Assembly: GCA_016839345.1 (NCBI GenBank)
Contig: JAEOUL010000115.1
Coordinates: 1 to 5,226 of the forward strand
Direction of reading: 5' to 3'
Source of the DNA: Candidatus Thorarchaeota archaeon
GTDB lineage: Archaea; Asgardarchaeota; Thorarchaeia; Thorarchaeales; Thorarchaeaceae
DNA length: 5,226 nucleotides
In this document: positions 1 through 4,736 of the stretch, in pieces
Position numbering within the stretch: the stretch's first letter is position 1
Layout of the letters: each line of letters starts with the position of its first letter
Notes under the pieces: generated by a model
Database searches by the model: none
What the model saw: only the letters and a program-made list of their open reading frames with translations
Told to the model about the DNA's origin: nothing
Translations under genes and position numbers: made by a program

Positions 1-1212
1 TAGAAACTCTTTAGCTATAATTTCGAGTGTATCTACGAAACGATCAATATCCTCTATTGAGTTATAGGCGTGGATTGATGCTTGAATCATTCCGTCATTT
101 GATATTGATTGAATAAGAGAATGTGCGCAAAGGATACCGCTTCTGACAGCAATATTTGATTCGTCAAGGAATAGTGATACATCGTGGCAGTTGATTCCGT
201 TTTCAGGACTAAGATTGAATCCGAATATGGTACTGGTTTCCTTTGGCTCACCATAAATGATGAGATTATCTATCTCCGTGAGTCTTTGTATCATATATTT
301 TGAAAGTCTGTTGATGTGTTTTGTGAGTCCTTGTGCATGAAGTTTTTCAAGGTAGTCAAGCGACTCACCCAAACCTACGATGGCAGGTATGTTCAGATAG
401 CCTGACTCGAACTTGTCTGGTTGTAATGCTACCTCGAACGAGTCATCTTCAATGTTCGTGACAGAAGACGCTCCCAAAATTCCTGGTATGTGAGTTTCGC
501 CAATTGACCTATCAATCCATTGAATAGCTAATCCCGGTGGTCCCATCAAACCAATATTGGCTGAAAAAACTAGTATATCAGAACCAAGTGTTGTTATTGT
601 TTCACTAGTGAGTCCTGCCGAACGTGTAGCATCCGTTAATAGAAGAGCATTAGATTGGTGAGCAATTTCAGCAACGGAATGTATCGGGTTGTGAATTCCA
701 GGACCAGGTGACACATGACCAATTGCTACTAGGCCTGTCTTATCGTCCACAATCTTTTCCAATTCGTCAAGGAGCAGGTTTCCTTTCTCATCAATTGGAG
801 CAATCTCTACATCCAGTCCCATAATCTTTGCAGATCGAAGTAATGAAACAAGGATGGAATTCTCTTCTCCCTGTCCAATCACAATCTTGGTCTTTTTGTT
901 AGTCTTCCAATCATGACCATACACAAATGATGTAACAGTAGTAGGAATTGATTTTTGGAATGATATCTGAGATTTGTCAGTCTGTAGAAACTTAGCCAAG
1001 GATTTTCTGACATCTTCAACAATTGCACTACCTTTCACAGCAAGACGATGAGCCCCACGACGAGCTGATGCCACTGTGAAATTGAGAAAATTGTTAGTTG
1101 CAGAAACAGCTTGTCGTGGTACAAGTGTAGTGCTTGCTGAGTCAAAATATGCCAAGTCGGGAGTATGATCATAAACACCAAAATCGTGTTTTATGTCAAA
1201 TTCAGCAGTCAT
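1..1212 (-). CDS. Class V aminotransferase / cysteine desulfurase-like protein, likely PLP-lysine-less, 3' end cut by window
   Basis: The minus-strand frame is open from the ATG at 1212 to the window edge (404 codons, no stop seen). An in-frame TGA lies 12 nt upstream of that ATG, with no other usual start between, which fixes the start. The protein follows the SufS/CsdA fold throughout: YFDSAS at 22-27, RRGAH at 51-55 (SufS HRGIH), an aspartate in LLTDAT (D194, the PLP pyridine-nitrogen partner), GPPG at 224-227, KFESG at 267-271 (SufS RFEAG), and RSGILCA at 357-363 with Cys362 where SufS has its catalytic cysteine. Near-full length (SufS is about 400 residues). Oddities: where SufS has S-G-H-K, this protein has S-A-N-I (217-220), so the Schiff-base lysine is absent. 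The stacking histidine region reads GEEN (115-118), and the TTE phosphate-binding motif is not recognisable. Fold membership is well supported; desulfurase activity is doubtful. No Shine-Dalgarno is visible, and the gene is divergent from the nucleotidyltransferase gene. Confidence 0.88.
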   Translation of the reverse strand, partial: MTAEFDIKHDFGVYDHTPDLAYFDSASTTLVPRQAVSATNNFLNFTVASARRGAHRLAVKGSAIVEDVRKSLAKFLQTDKSQISFQKSIPTTVTSFVYGHDWKTNKKTKIVIGQGEENSILVSLLRSAKIMGLDVEIAPIDEKGNLLLDELEKIVDDKTGLVAIGHVSPGPGIHNPIHSVAEIAHQSNALLLTDATRSAGLTSETITTLGSDILVFSANIGLMGPPGLAIQWIDRSIGETHIPGILGASSVTNIEDDSFEVALQPDKFESGYLNIPAIVGLGESLDYLEKLHAQGLTKHINRLSKYMIQRLTEIDNLIIYGEPKETSTIFGFNLSPENGINCHDVSLFLDESNIAVRSGILCAHSLIQSISNDGMIQASIHAYNSIEDIDRFVDTLEIIAKEFL

Positions 1213-1237
1213 GATTAGTATTCATGGTATGAGCGAC

Positions 1238-1245
1238 TTTAATAC
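1238..1245. promoter_or_regulatory. Shared TATA-like box of a divergent promoter
   Basis: TTTAATAC on the plus strand reads GTATTAAA on the minus strand, so it resembles an archaeal TATA box in both directions. Its centre lies about 24 nt before the ATG at 1266 on the plus strand and about 29 nt before the ATG at 1212 on the minus strand. Both are suitable distances for leaderless or nearly leaderless transcripts, and neither gene has a Shine-Dalgarno. No convincing BRE is seen. The assignment rests on position and composition only. Confidence 0.35.
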
Positions 1246-1265
1246 AATGCTATGTATTGACGTTG

Positions 1266-2261
1266 ATGATTATTGTGACCAAGAACCTTGTAGAAGGCTA
1301 CTTCATCGTAACTATAGACGACCTCATCTTTGAAGTTAAGGGCATAGTTCATCCTAGAGACCGTGTTATTGCATATCTTCGATATGTTCCAAGAAAAAAG
1401 TCAGACTCAGGATACAGGAAAGTGTATGATTTAGATGAAAGAGAGAATTATCTTCAGAGTAATCATCCATCGTACCTTTGGTTTAGTGAGTCCCATGGAA
1501 GAACAGTACAATCTGTTCCAAATAGTAAGATCAAATACATACTTAATCCTGTGAATCGCCTGACGAGTCTTAGAAACAGAATTGATGAAGTTTCAGACTT
1601 GGAAAAAGCTTCAGTTGAACTTGCAGGAAAATTGGTAGAATCCTCAGGTATTGAATGGTCAGACATTGGAATTACAGGCTCACAGCTTGTCGGTGTAGCA
1701 GGTACGGACTCAGATATTGACCTAGTAGTATTTGGGTCTGACATATGTCGGAGATTCTATTCTAAATTGTCTGAGAACATTGAATCGATTGTGGGTGTTG
1801 AGCGTTATACGGGAACCATACTTGATGAGCATGTTACTTTCAGATGGGGAGCTCATGAGAGCCTGAGGTCTGTTCTTCGGAAAATTGAGCAGGCAAAGAT
1901 ATTGCAAGGATTGTTCAGAAACTATCACTTCTTTGTGAGGCTAGTCAAAAATTCAGATGATCTTGATTATGTCTATGGTGATTTTTCATATCAGGAGAAG
2001 GGTCAACAATTAGTATCTGGGGAAATAATGAATAATGAGGAGTCTATATTCACACCTTGTGAGTATCTGATTGAATGTGATAATCTTCCAAATATTAGGA
2101 AACTTGTAAGCTATCGAGGTAGGTTTACTGAACAAATTTCGGAAGAGATGTTTTTTGAAGCATTAGGGAGACTTGAGATTGTCACTAATCACAAAGAGAA
2201 GACACAATTCATGCAGCTAGTGTTGGGTGAACTCCCTACTGACTATTTGGTTCCAAAGTAG
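1266..2261 (+). CDS. Archaeal Pol-beta-superfamily nucleotidyltransferase, three-part architecture
   Basis: This is a 331-residue protein with the minimal nucleotidyltransferase signature: GS at 138-139 followed by SDIDL at 149-153, supplying the two metal-binding aspartates. The N-terminal part (about 10-95) carries motifs I associate with an archaeal nucleotidyltransferase family: VKGIVHPRDRVIAYLRYVP, GYRKVYDLDER and a following SVP segment. After the catalytic region come FFVRLVK, IFTPCEY (261-267) and a C-terminal domain beginning SYRGRFTEQ (282-290). I recall this family as COG1665-like; its substrate is unknown to me. I chose ATG 1266 because it gives an N-terminus near that of relatives and sits about 24 nt from a TATA-like box. 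TTG at 1257 (334 residues), TTG 1263 and GTG 1275 are alternatives. No Shine-Dalgarno is seen. Translation ends with tandem in-frame stops, TAG then TGA. The molecule nucleotidylated is not predictable from the sequence. Confidence 0.9.
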   Translation: MIIVTKNLVEGYFIVTIDDLIFEVKGIVHPRDRVIAYLRYVPRKKSDSGYRKVYDLDERENYLQSNHPSYLWFSESHGRTVQSVPNSKIKYILNPVNRLTSLRNRIDEVSDLEKASVELAGKLVESSGIEWSDIGITGSQLVGVAGTDSDIDLVVFGSDICRRFYSKLSENIESIVGVERYTGTILDEHVTFRWGAHESLRSVLRKIEQAKILQGLFRNYHFFVRLVKNSDDLDYVYGDFSYQEKGQQLVSGEIMNNEESIFTPCEYLIECDNLPNIRKLVSYRGRFTEQISEEMFFEALGRLEIVTNHKEKTQFMQLVLGELPTDYLVPK

Positions 2262-2262
2262 T

Positions 2263-2344
2263 GAGTATTTACGTTCACAAGTCATTCATATCTACATCAG
2301 TTCACACATCAGTTGTGTGAATGGCGCCTTATTTGTGAATACTC
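2263..2344. repeat. Nested inverted repeat just after the nucleotidyltransferase stop
   Basis: GAGTAT (2263-2268) pairs with ATACTC (2339-2344). After a 6-base bulge on the left arm, TCACAA (2275-2280) pairs with TTGTGA (2333-2338). Inside these arms is a separate perfect hairpin: TTCACAC (2301-2307) with GTGTGAA (2315-2321) around a 7-base loop. ACATCAGTT also occurs twice in tandem register, at 2294-2302 and 2306-2314. The structure could be a 3' RNA hairpin of the upstream gene or a DNA operator. It has no U-run typical of an intrinsic terminator. Confidence 0.5.
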
Positions 2345-2350
2345 TAGGGG

Positions 2351-2378
2351 AAAGGGACCTCTTATTGCTTTAATATTG
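2351..2378 (+). repeat. Direct repeat A, copy 1 (AAAGGG-CTC-TATTGCTTT-TATTG)
   Basis: This copy matches 2542-2567 over about 26 bases with a 2-base gap: AAAGGG is identical, and the following 20 bases agree at 17 positions. The copies are 191 bp apart in the same orientation, with the ORB-like element at 2419-2444 between them. The function is unknown; an origin-associated repeat or an old duplication would both fit. Confidence 0.5.
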
Positions 2379-2418
2379 GAATAGGGATACGATATGTTCT
2401 ATGATACCTGTGAATAGA

Positions 2419-2444
2419 CACACCCCTTCGTTTCCTGTGGAAAC
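2419..2444 (-). other. ORB-like origin recognition box 1
   Basis: Read on the minus strand, the core is TCCACAGGAAACGAAGGGGT. As I remember it, the crenarchaeal ORB core is TCCACAGGAAACGGAGGGGT, one mismatch in 20. Both ORB hallmarks are present: a short dyad (GTTTCC, three bases, GGAAAC at 2430-2444) and a downstream G-string (four G, complement of 2423-2426). In known systems Orc1/Cdc6 binds such sites through its winged helix and AAA+ domain. A chance match of this length and organisation in an intergenic gap is unlikely. The consensus is quoted from memory. Confidence 0.68.
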
Positions 2445-2445
2445 A

Positions 2446-2458
2446 GGTAAAAAGACCT
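2446..2458 (+). repeat. Direct repeat B, copy 1 (GGTAAAAAGACCT)
   Basis: This 13-base sequence recurs at 2567-2579 with one change (GTTAAAAAGACCT). It starts immediately after the dyad of the ORB-like element at 2419-2444. The second copy forms the right arm of the A/T-rich palindrome. The copies are 121 bp apart in the same orientation. Confidence 0.45.
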
Positions 2459-2525
2459 ATGAAATACTTACACACTCATTCACAATGGTTATAGATTAGT
2501 GAATAGCGAAATAACTGGAGAATAT

Positions 2526-2578
2526 GGTTTTTTTAACGAAAAAAGGGCTCATATTGCTTTTTTATTGTTAAAAAGACC
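2526..2578. repeat. A/T-rich 53-bp palindrome, candidate duplex-unwinding element
   Basis: The outer arms GGTTTTTTTAAC (2526-2537) and GTTAAAAAGACC (2567-2578) pair over 12 positions with a single G-T wobble. Nested inside, AAAAAAG (2539-2545) pairs perfectly with CTTTTTT (2557-2563) around an 11-base loop. The strand is nearly all A/T runs, as expected for easily melted DNA. A transcription terminator or an RNA hairpin is an alternative, but it lies about 265 bp beyond the upstream stop codon. The AACGAA followed by GGG at 2535-2547 might also be a degenerate ORB. Confidence 0.6.
2542..2567 (+). repeat. Direct repeat A, copy 2, inside the A/T-rich palindrome
   Basis: This is the second copy of the AAAGGG...TATTGCTTT...TATTG repeat found at 2351-2378. 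It overlaps the inner stem of the palindrome at 2526-2578. The three substitutions (A for T, then TT for AA) lengthen the T-run to TTTTTT, which is what lets this copy pair with the upstream A-run; copy 1 cannot form that stem. Confidence 0.5.
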
Positions 2579-2579
2579 T
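2567..2579 (+). repeat. Direct repeat B, copy 2 (GTTAAAAAGACCT)
   Basis: This copy differs from 2446-2458 by one base. It forms the right arm of the palindrome at 2526-2578, followed by a small CTGAC/GTCAG inverted repeat at 2578-2592 that leads up to the second ORB-like element. Confidence 0.45.
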
Positions 2580-2592
2580 GACAGGACGTCAG

Positions 2593-2611
2593 CACAGTAG
2601 AAACGAATCGG
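2593..2611 (+). other. ORB-like element 2 (mini-ORB type)
   Basis: The plus strand reads CACAGTAGAAACGAATCGG. Aligned to the mini-ORB core CAGTGGAAACGAA it differs at one position (A for G in the dyad), and a broken G-run (CGGACGAGG) follows where the G-string would be. It is opposite in orientation to the element at 2419-2444, so the two flank the A/T-rich palindrome as an inverted pair. It is weaker than the first element. Confidence 0.48.
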
Positions 2612-2655
2612 ACGAGGTCTATATGTGCGCAGACACACTATCTAGCTCTTATCTT

Positions 2656-2668
2656 GGTATACATAATT
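2656..2668 (+). promoter_or_regulatory. TATA-like promoter element of the winged-helix gene
   Basis: GGTATACATAATT contains TATACATA (2658-2665), centred about 34 nt before the ATG at 2696. This predicts a transcript with a leader of about 10 nt or less, in keeping with the absence of a Shine-Dalgarno. It overlaps the last TGTGAA/TTCACA copy (2667-2672), so a protein bound there could affect initiation. Confidence 0.35.
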
Positions 2669-2695
2669 CACATACTCACACTTATTTGGGATTTC

Positions 2696-3370
2696 ATGTT
2701 AGTTGATTGTGAACAGTTGGTAATATCGGAGAAGATTGGTTTGACTAGTGAAGACAGAACTAACTATGTGTATGAATTCACGTATAGTTCTGCACCAGGT
2801 CTTCGTGAAATATTCCAGTGTAAATATGTCAGACCAGATGAGGCTCTTAACAGGTTTAGAAAGATCCTCGCGCTAACCGAATCGCCTTTTGACTTCAAGA
2901 TTATTGTGTCTGATGAAACAATGGGAGAAGAGTCTAGTTTCCAAGTAAAAGGCGGTAGTATTGAAGAGATGTTTGTCAAATTCAAGGTCTTCTTGGAAAC
3001 AAGTACAGGATTCGTCTTTAAGCCAGTCAGTGAAGAAATCACAGAGGTCGGAATCGAGGACCTTCGATTTGAGTCAATGAGTAATTACGATAAGATGCAG
3101 GTGATAATCTATGCATCCTTCAAACATGGAAAATTCTCCTCGCTTGATGTCACTGAAATTTACCATGACTCCTTTAATGAAGATCTCCCAAAAAGCACAG
3201 CATCCACGTATCTAGCAAGAATGTGGAACAATGGAAAGGGACATCTAGAACGATATGGAAACCGTTCAGGTTATACATATAGACTTAGAACTGAGATTGC
3301 AGAAGTCCAGAAAGAAACTGAGAGAGCGGAAGAACTTTTGGCTGCAATACAAATGCGAGTTAGAGATTGA
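2696..3370 (+). CDS. Orphan protein with C-terminal winged-helix-like domain
   Basis: I do not recognise the family. The product is 224 residues from ATG 2696. A TTG at 2654 would add 14 hydrophobic residues, but that stretch overlaps the TATA-like box, so I rejected it. Residues 1-125 look like a mixed alpha/beta domain with no motif I know. Residues about 129-198 resemble a winged helix: a first helix (KMQVIIYASFKHG), a second (SLDVTEIYHDSF), a likely recognition helix (PKSTASTYLARMWNNG) and a wing ending ERYGNRSGYTYRLR, rich in aromatic and basic residues. Residues 199-224 form a charged helix (EVQKETERAEELLAAIQ) that could mediate dimerisation. There is no signal peptide or membrane segment. 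It is too short to be Orc1/Cdc6 and has no Walker motifs. It sits directly downstream of the candidate origin, so transcription control or an origin-associated role is possible; both are inference. Confidence 0.8.
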   Translation: MLVDCEQLVISEKIGLTSEDRTNYVYEFTYSSAPGLREIFQCKYVRPDEALNRFRKILALTESPFDFKIIVSDETMGEESSFQVKGGSIEEMFVKFKVFLETSTGFVFKPVSEEITEVGIEDLRFESMSNYDKMQVIIYASFKHGKFSSLDVTEIYHDSFNEDLPKSTASTYLARMWNNGKGHLERYGNRSGYTYRLRTEIAEVQKETERAEELLAAIQMRVRD

Positions 3371-3417
3371 ACTCAGGTCATAATGTGATTCCTGTTCAAA
3401 CCATAGTGTTCCAGTTA
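3371..3417. other. Convergent intergenic gap, no clear terminator
   Basis: A 47-bp space separates the stop of the winged-helix gene (TGA 3368-3370) from the stop of the saccharopine dehydrogenase gene on the opposite strand. I see no strong hairpin or T-run in either direction, so the two transcripts may overlap at their 3' ends. Confidence 0.4.
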
Positions 3418-4734
3418 TCACAAATCAAATGTCTTCTCATCCATCTTTATGTCTAATGTTTCCAATTCCTCAAGGATTGGTTTATAGATTTCAGGGATTA
3501 TTGGTCTGTGAACACCAATCAGAGAGATCTTACCATCTAGAATCATCTTACTTGCTATAGCTACAGGAAGAGCCACCGTCCTAGACATTGAACTGTCGCC
3601 ATGCGGAATGCCATAGTCAATGAGAGTTGAGGTGATTTTTTCTTTCTTGTCAGGATACTCTGCAATGAACTCATGATGCATGACAATCATATCACGCTCA
3701 CCTGGAGCATACTGTAATTTTTCCTCGAAAAGATGACAAAGAGCATCTAGGATTGTGTTGATTCTCTCGGGGATTTGTTTTTCTTCAAACAGTCCTAACC
3801 ATTCAAAGCGCTTGATAATTGGATCATCAGTATCTAGACTACAAGCCTTTGCCACTGCGGATATCACGTTTGAGTCACTAGTTGATGTAAGCTCACGCAT
3901 TAAATCAGCATAGGTCATATCATTGAAAGATCGTTCCTCTATGTCTAAAAGGCCCAAGTCAGCAATCTTGTCTAGTGTACCGCACCATCCAACATTCCTG
4001 AAGGTTCCTCGTAACATCGTTTTTGTTTCTGGAATGTTGTAGATATCAATGTAAGAAAGACTGTCACGATTCGGGTATCCTTCGAAAATACCCATCCTAG
4101 GGACCTCCATTAGTTCGCAATTATCAAAGAGCTCAGATCCAGGGATTTTGATTTCTTTCCCATCACGGAGAAAATGTGCATCGTTACGTCCGGCCAAAAG
4201 CACTCCTCTGGGACTCCATGATAACTTGTAGCCGTATGGATTGTTGTTTGCATCAGGGGCAGGAAGACCTCCTGTAAAGGATGTAAAGCTAATAATCTTA
4301 CCGTCATTGTTGTGGACTTCATCAATGATTTTCATGGCGCTCATATGATCTATACCTGGGTCAACTCCGCATTCGTTCAGGATTAAGACACCAGCCTTTT
4401 TTGCATTCTCTTCAAGAGCTTTCATCTCATCTGAGATGTATGATGTAGTGCAGAAGTGTGTCTTATGTTTGATAGCGACTTTGGCAGCCTTCACGTGAAA
4501 TGTGTAAGGGAGCAAAGAGCACACGAGATCGACCTTCTTAGTGAGCTCTTCAAGGAGCTCATCATCTTTTGCTATATTGAAAGCCACAGCTTCAGTGTTT
4601 TTACATCCCTCAATGAGACGTTCAGCTTTGCTTATTGTACGACTCGCAACAATGACATAGAAACCATTGTCGGAGAGGTATTGTATGTATGGGCGAGCTA
4701 CTAGTCCAGCACCCAAGCACAGTACTTTCTTCAT
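3418..4734 (-). CDS. Saccharopine dehydrogenase (L-glutamate-forming), LYS9/AASS C-terminal type
   Basis: This 438-residue cytosolic oxidoreductase is predicted to oxidise saccharopine to 2-aminoadipate 6-semialdehyde plus glutamate using NAD(P)+. The N-terminal Rossmann domain has the dinucleotide motif GAGLVA (8-13) and an SR pair (31-32) after the second strand. It then matches yeast LYS9 and the human AASS C-terminal half along its whole length: LLPYTFH (74-80), TTSYIS (96-101), the signature NECGVDPGIDH (120-130), GGLPAP (155-160), GYKLSWSPRGVLLA (168-181), YPNRD (220-224), RGTFR (242-246), WLGLF (312-316), GERDMIVMHHEF (345-356), and SSMSRTVALPVAIA (381-394). The length is normal for LYS9 (about 450). 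It starts at ATG 4734, 2 bp after the upstream gene's stop, with a strong Shine-Dalgarno. The co-factor cannot be settled by eye. In the reverse direction the enzyme could serve lysine synthesis, but pairing with a lysine-2-oxoglutarate reductase of AASS type favours degradation. Confidence 0.95.
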   Translation of the reverse strand: MKKVLCLGAGLVARPYIQYLSDNGFYVIVASRTISKAERLIEGCKNTEAVAFNIAKDDELLEELTKKVDLVCSLLPYTFHVKAAKVAIKHKTHFCTTSYISDEMKALEENAKKAGVLILNECGVDPGIDHMSAMKIIDEVHNNDGKIISFTSFTGGLPAPDANNNPYGYKLSWSPRGVLLAGRNDAHFLRDGKEIKIPGSELFDNCELMEVPRMGIFEGYPNRDSLSYIDIYNIPETKTMLRGTFRNVGWCGTLDKIADLGLLDIEERSFNDMTYADLMRELTSTSDSNVISAVAKACSLDTDDPIIKRFEWLGLFEEKQIPERINTILDALCHLFEEKLQYAPGERDMIVMHHEFIAEYPDKKEKITSTLIDYGIPHGDSSMSRTVALPVAIASKMILDGKISLIGVHRPIIPEIYKPILEELETLDIKMDEKTFDL

Positions 4735-4736
4735 TG

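Larger units (their letters stand above)
2274..2672. repeat. Cluster of seven TGTGAA/TTCACA hexamers
   Basis: Exact copies lie at 2274-2279, 2301-2306, 2316-2321, 2334-2339, 2409-2414, 2479-2484 and 2667-2672, in both orientations. A near copy, AGTGAA, lies at 2498-2503, and three copies on the plus strand extend to GTGAATA (2335, 2410 and 2499). By eye I find roughly nine exact copies in all the rest of the window, so the gap is several-fold enriched. This suggests iterated binding sites for a protein not identified here. Confidence 0.45.
2262..2695. other. Candidate chromosomal replication origin (ORB-flanked intergenic region)
   Basis: This 434-bp stretch has no credible gene but is rich in ordered elements. 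Two ORB-like sequences point outwards (minus strand at 2419-2444, plus strand at 2593-2611). Between them lies an A/T-rich zone (about 2485-2575) built around a 53-bp palindrome. That arrangement, inverted initiator-binding sites flanking an A/T-rich unwinding element, is the known plan of archaeal oriC regions bound by Orc1/Cdc6. Direct repeats, a nested hairpin and a TGTGAA cluster add further organisation. No orc1/cdc6 gene lies in the window, which is the main weakness because many archaeal origins sit beside it. The region must also contain the terminator of the upstream gene and the promoter of the winged-helix gene. Confidence 0.6.

Noticed and set aside
1463..1744. Minus-strand open frame of 93 codons inside the nucleotidyltransferase gene
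   Set aside because: Fully antisense to a well-supported gene with conserved motifs, no recognisable domain, no promoter or Shine-Dalgarno.
1722..1928. Minus-strand open frame of 68 codons
   Set aside because: Antisense to the nucleotidyltransferase catalytic region; composition is that of a shadow frame.
2535..2547. Third ORB (AACGAA followed by GGG)
   Set aside because: It lacks the dyad half, and its A and G runs are already explained by the palindrome and direct repeat A; kept only as a note.
2654..2695. TTG start adding a hydrophobic 14-residue N-terminus (possible signal or membrane anchor) to the winged-helix protein
   Set aside because: The stretch overlaps the TATA-like box and the TTCACA site, and the ATG at 2696 gives a normal soluble N-terminus.
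2262..2695. CRISPR array or insertion-sequence remnant
   Set aside because: Repeats are few, irregularly spaced and diverged; there are no regular spacers, transposase fragments, terminal inverted repeats or target-site duplications.
2764..3042. Minus-strand open frame of 92 codons
   Set aside because: Antisense to the winged-helix gene, no motif or start signal.
4110..4325. Minus-strand open frame of 71 codons in another frame of the saccharopine dehydrogenase gene
   Set aside because: Overlaps the conserved GGLPAP to YPNRD region of the real gene; no independent support.
4456..4704. Plus-strand open frame of 82 codons
   Set aside because: Antisense to the Rossmann domain of saccharopine dehydrogenase.
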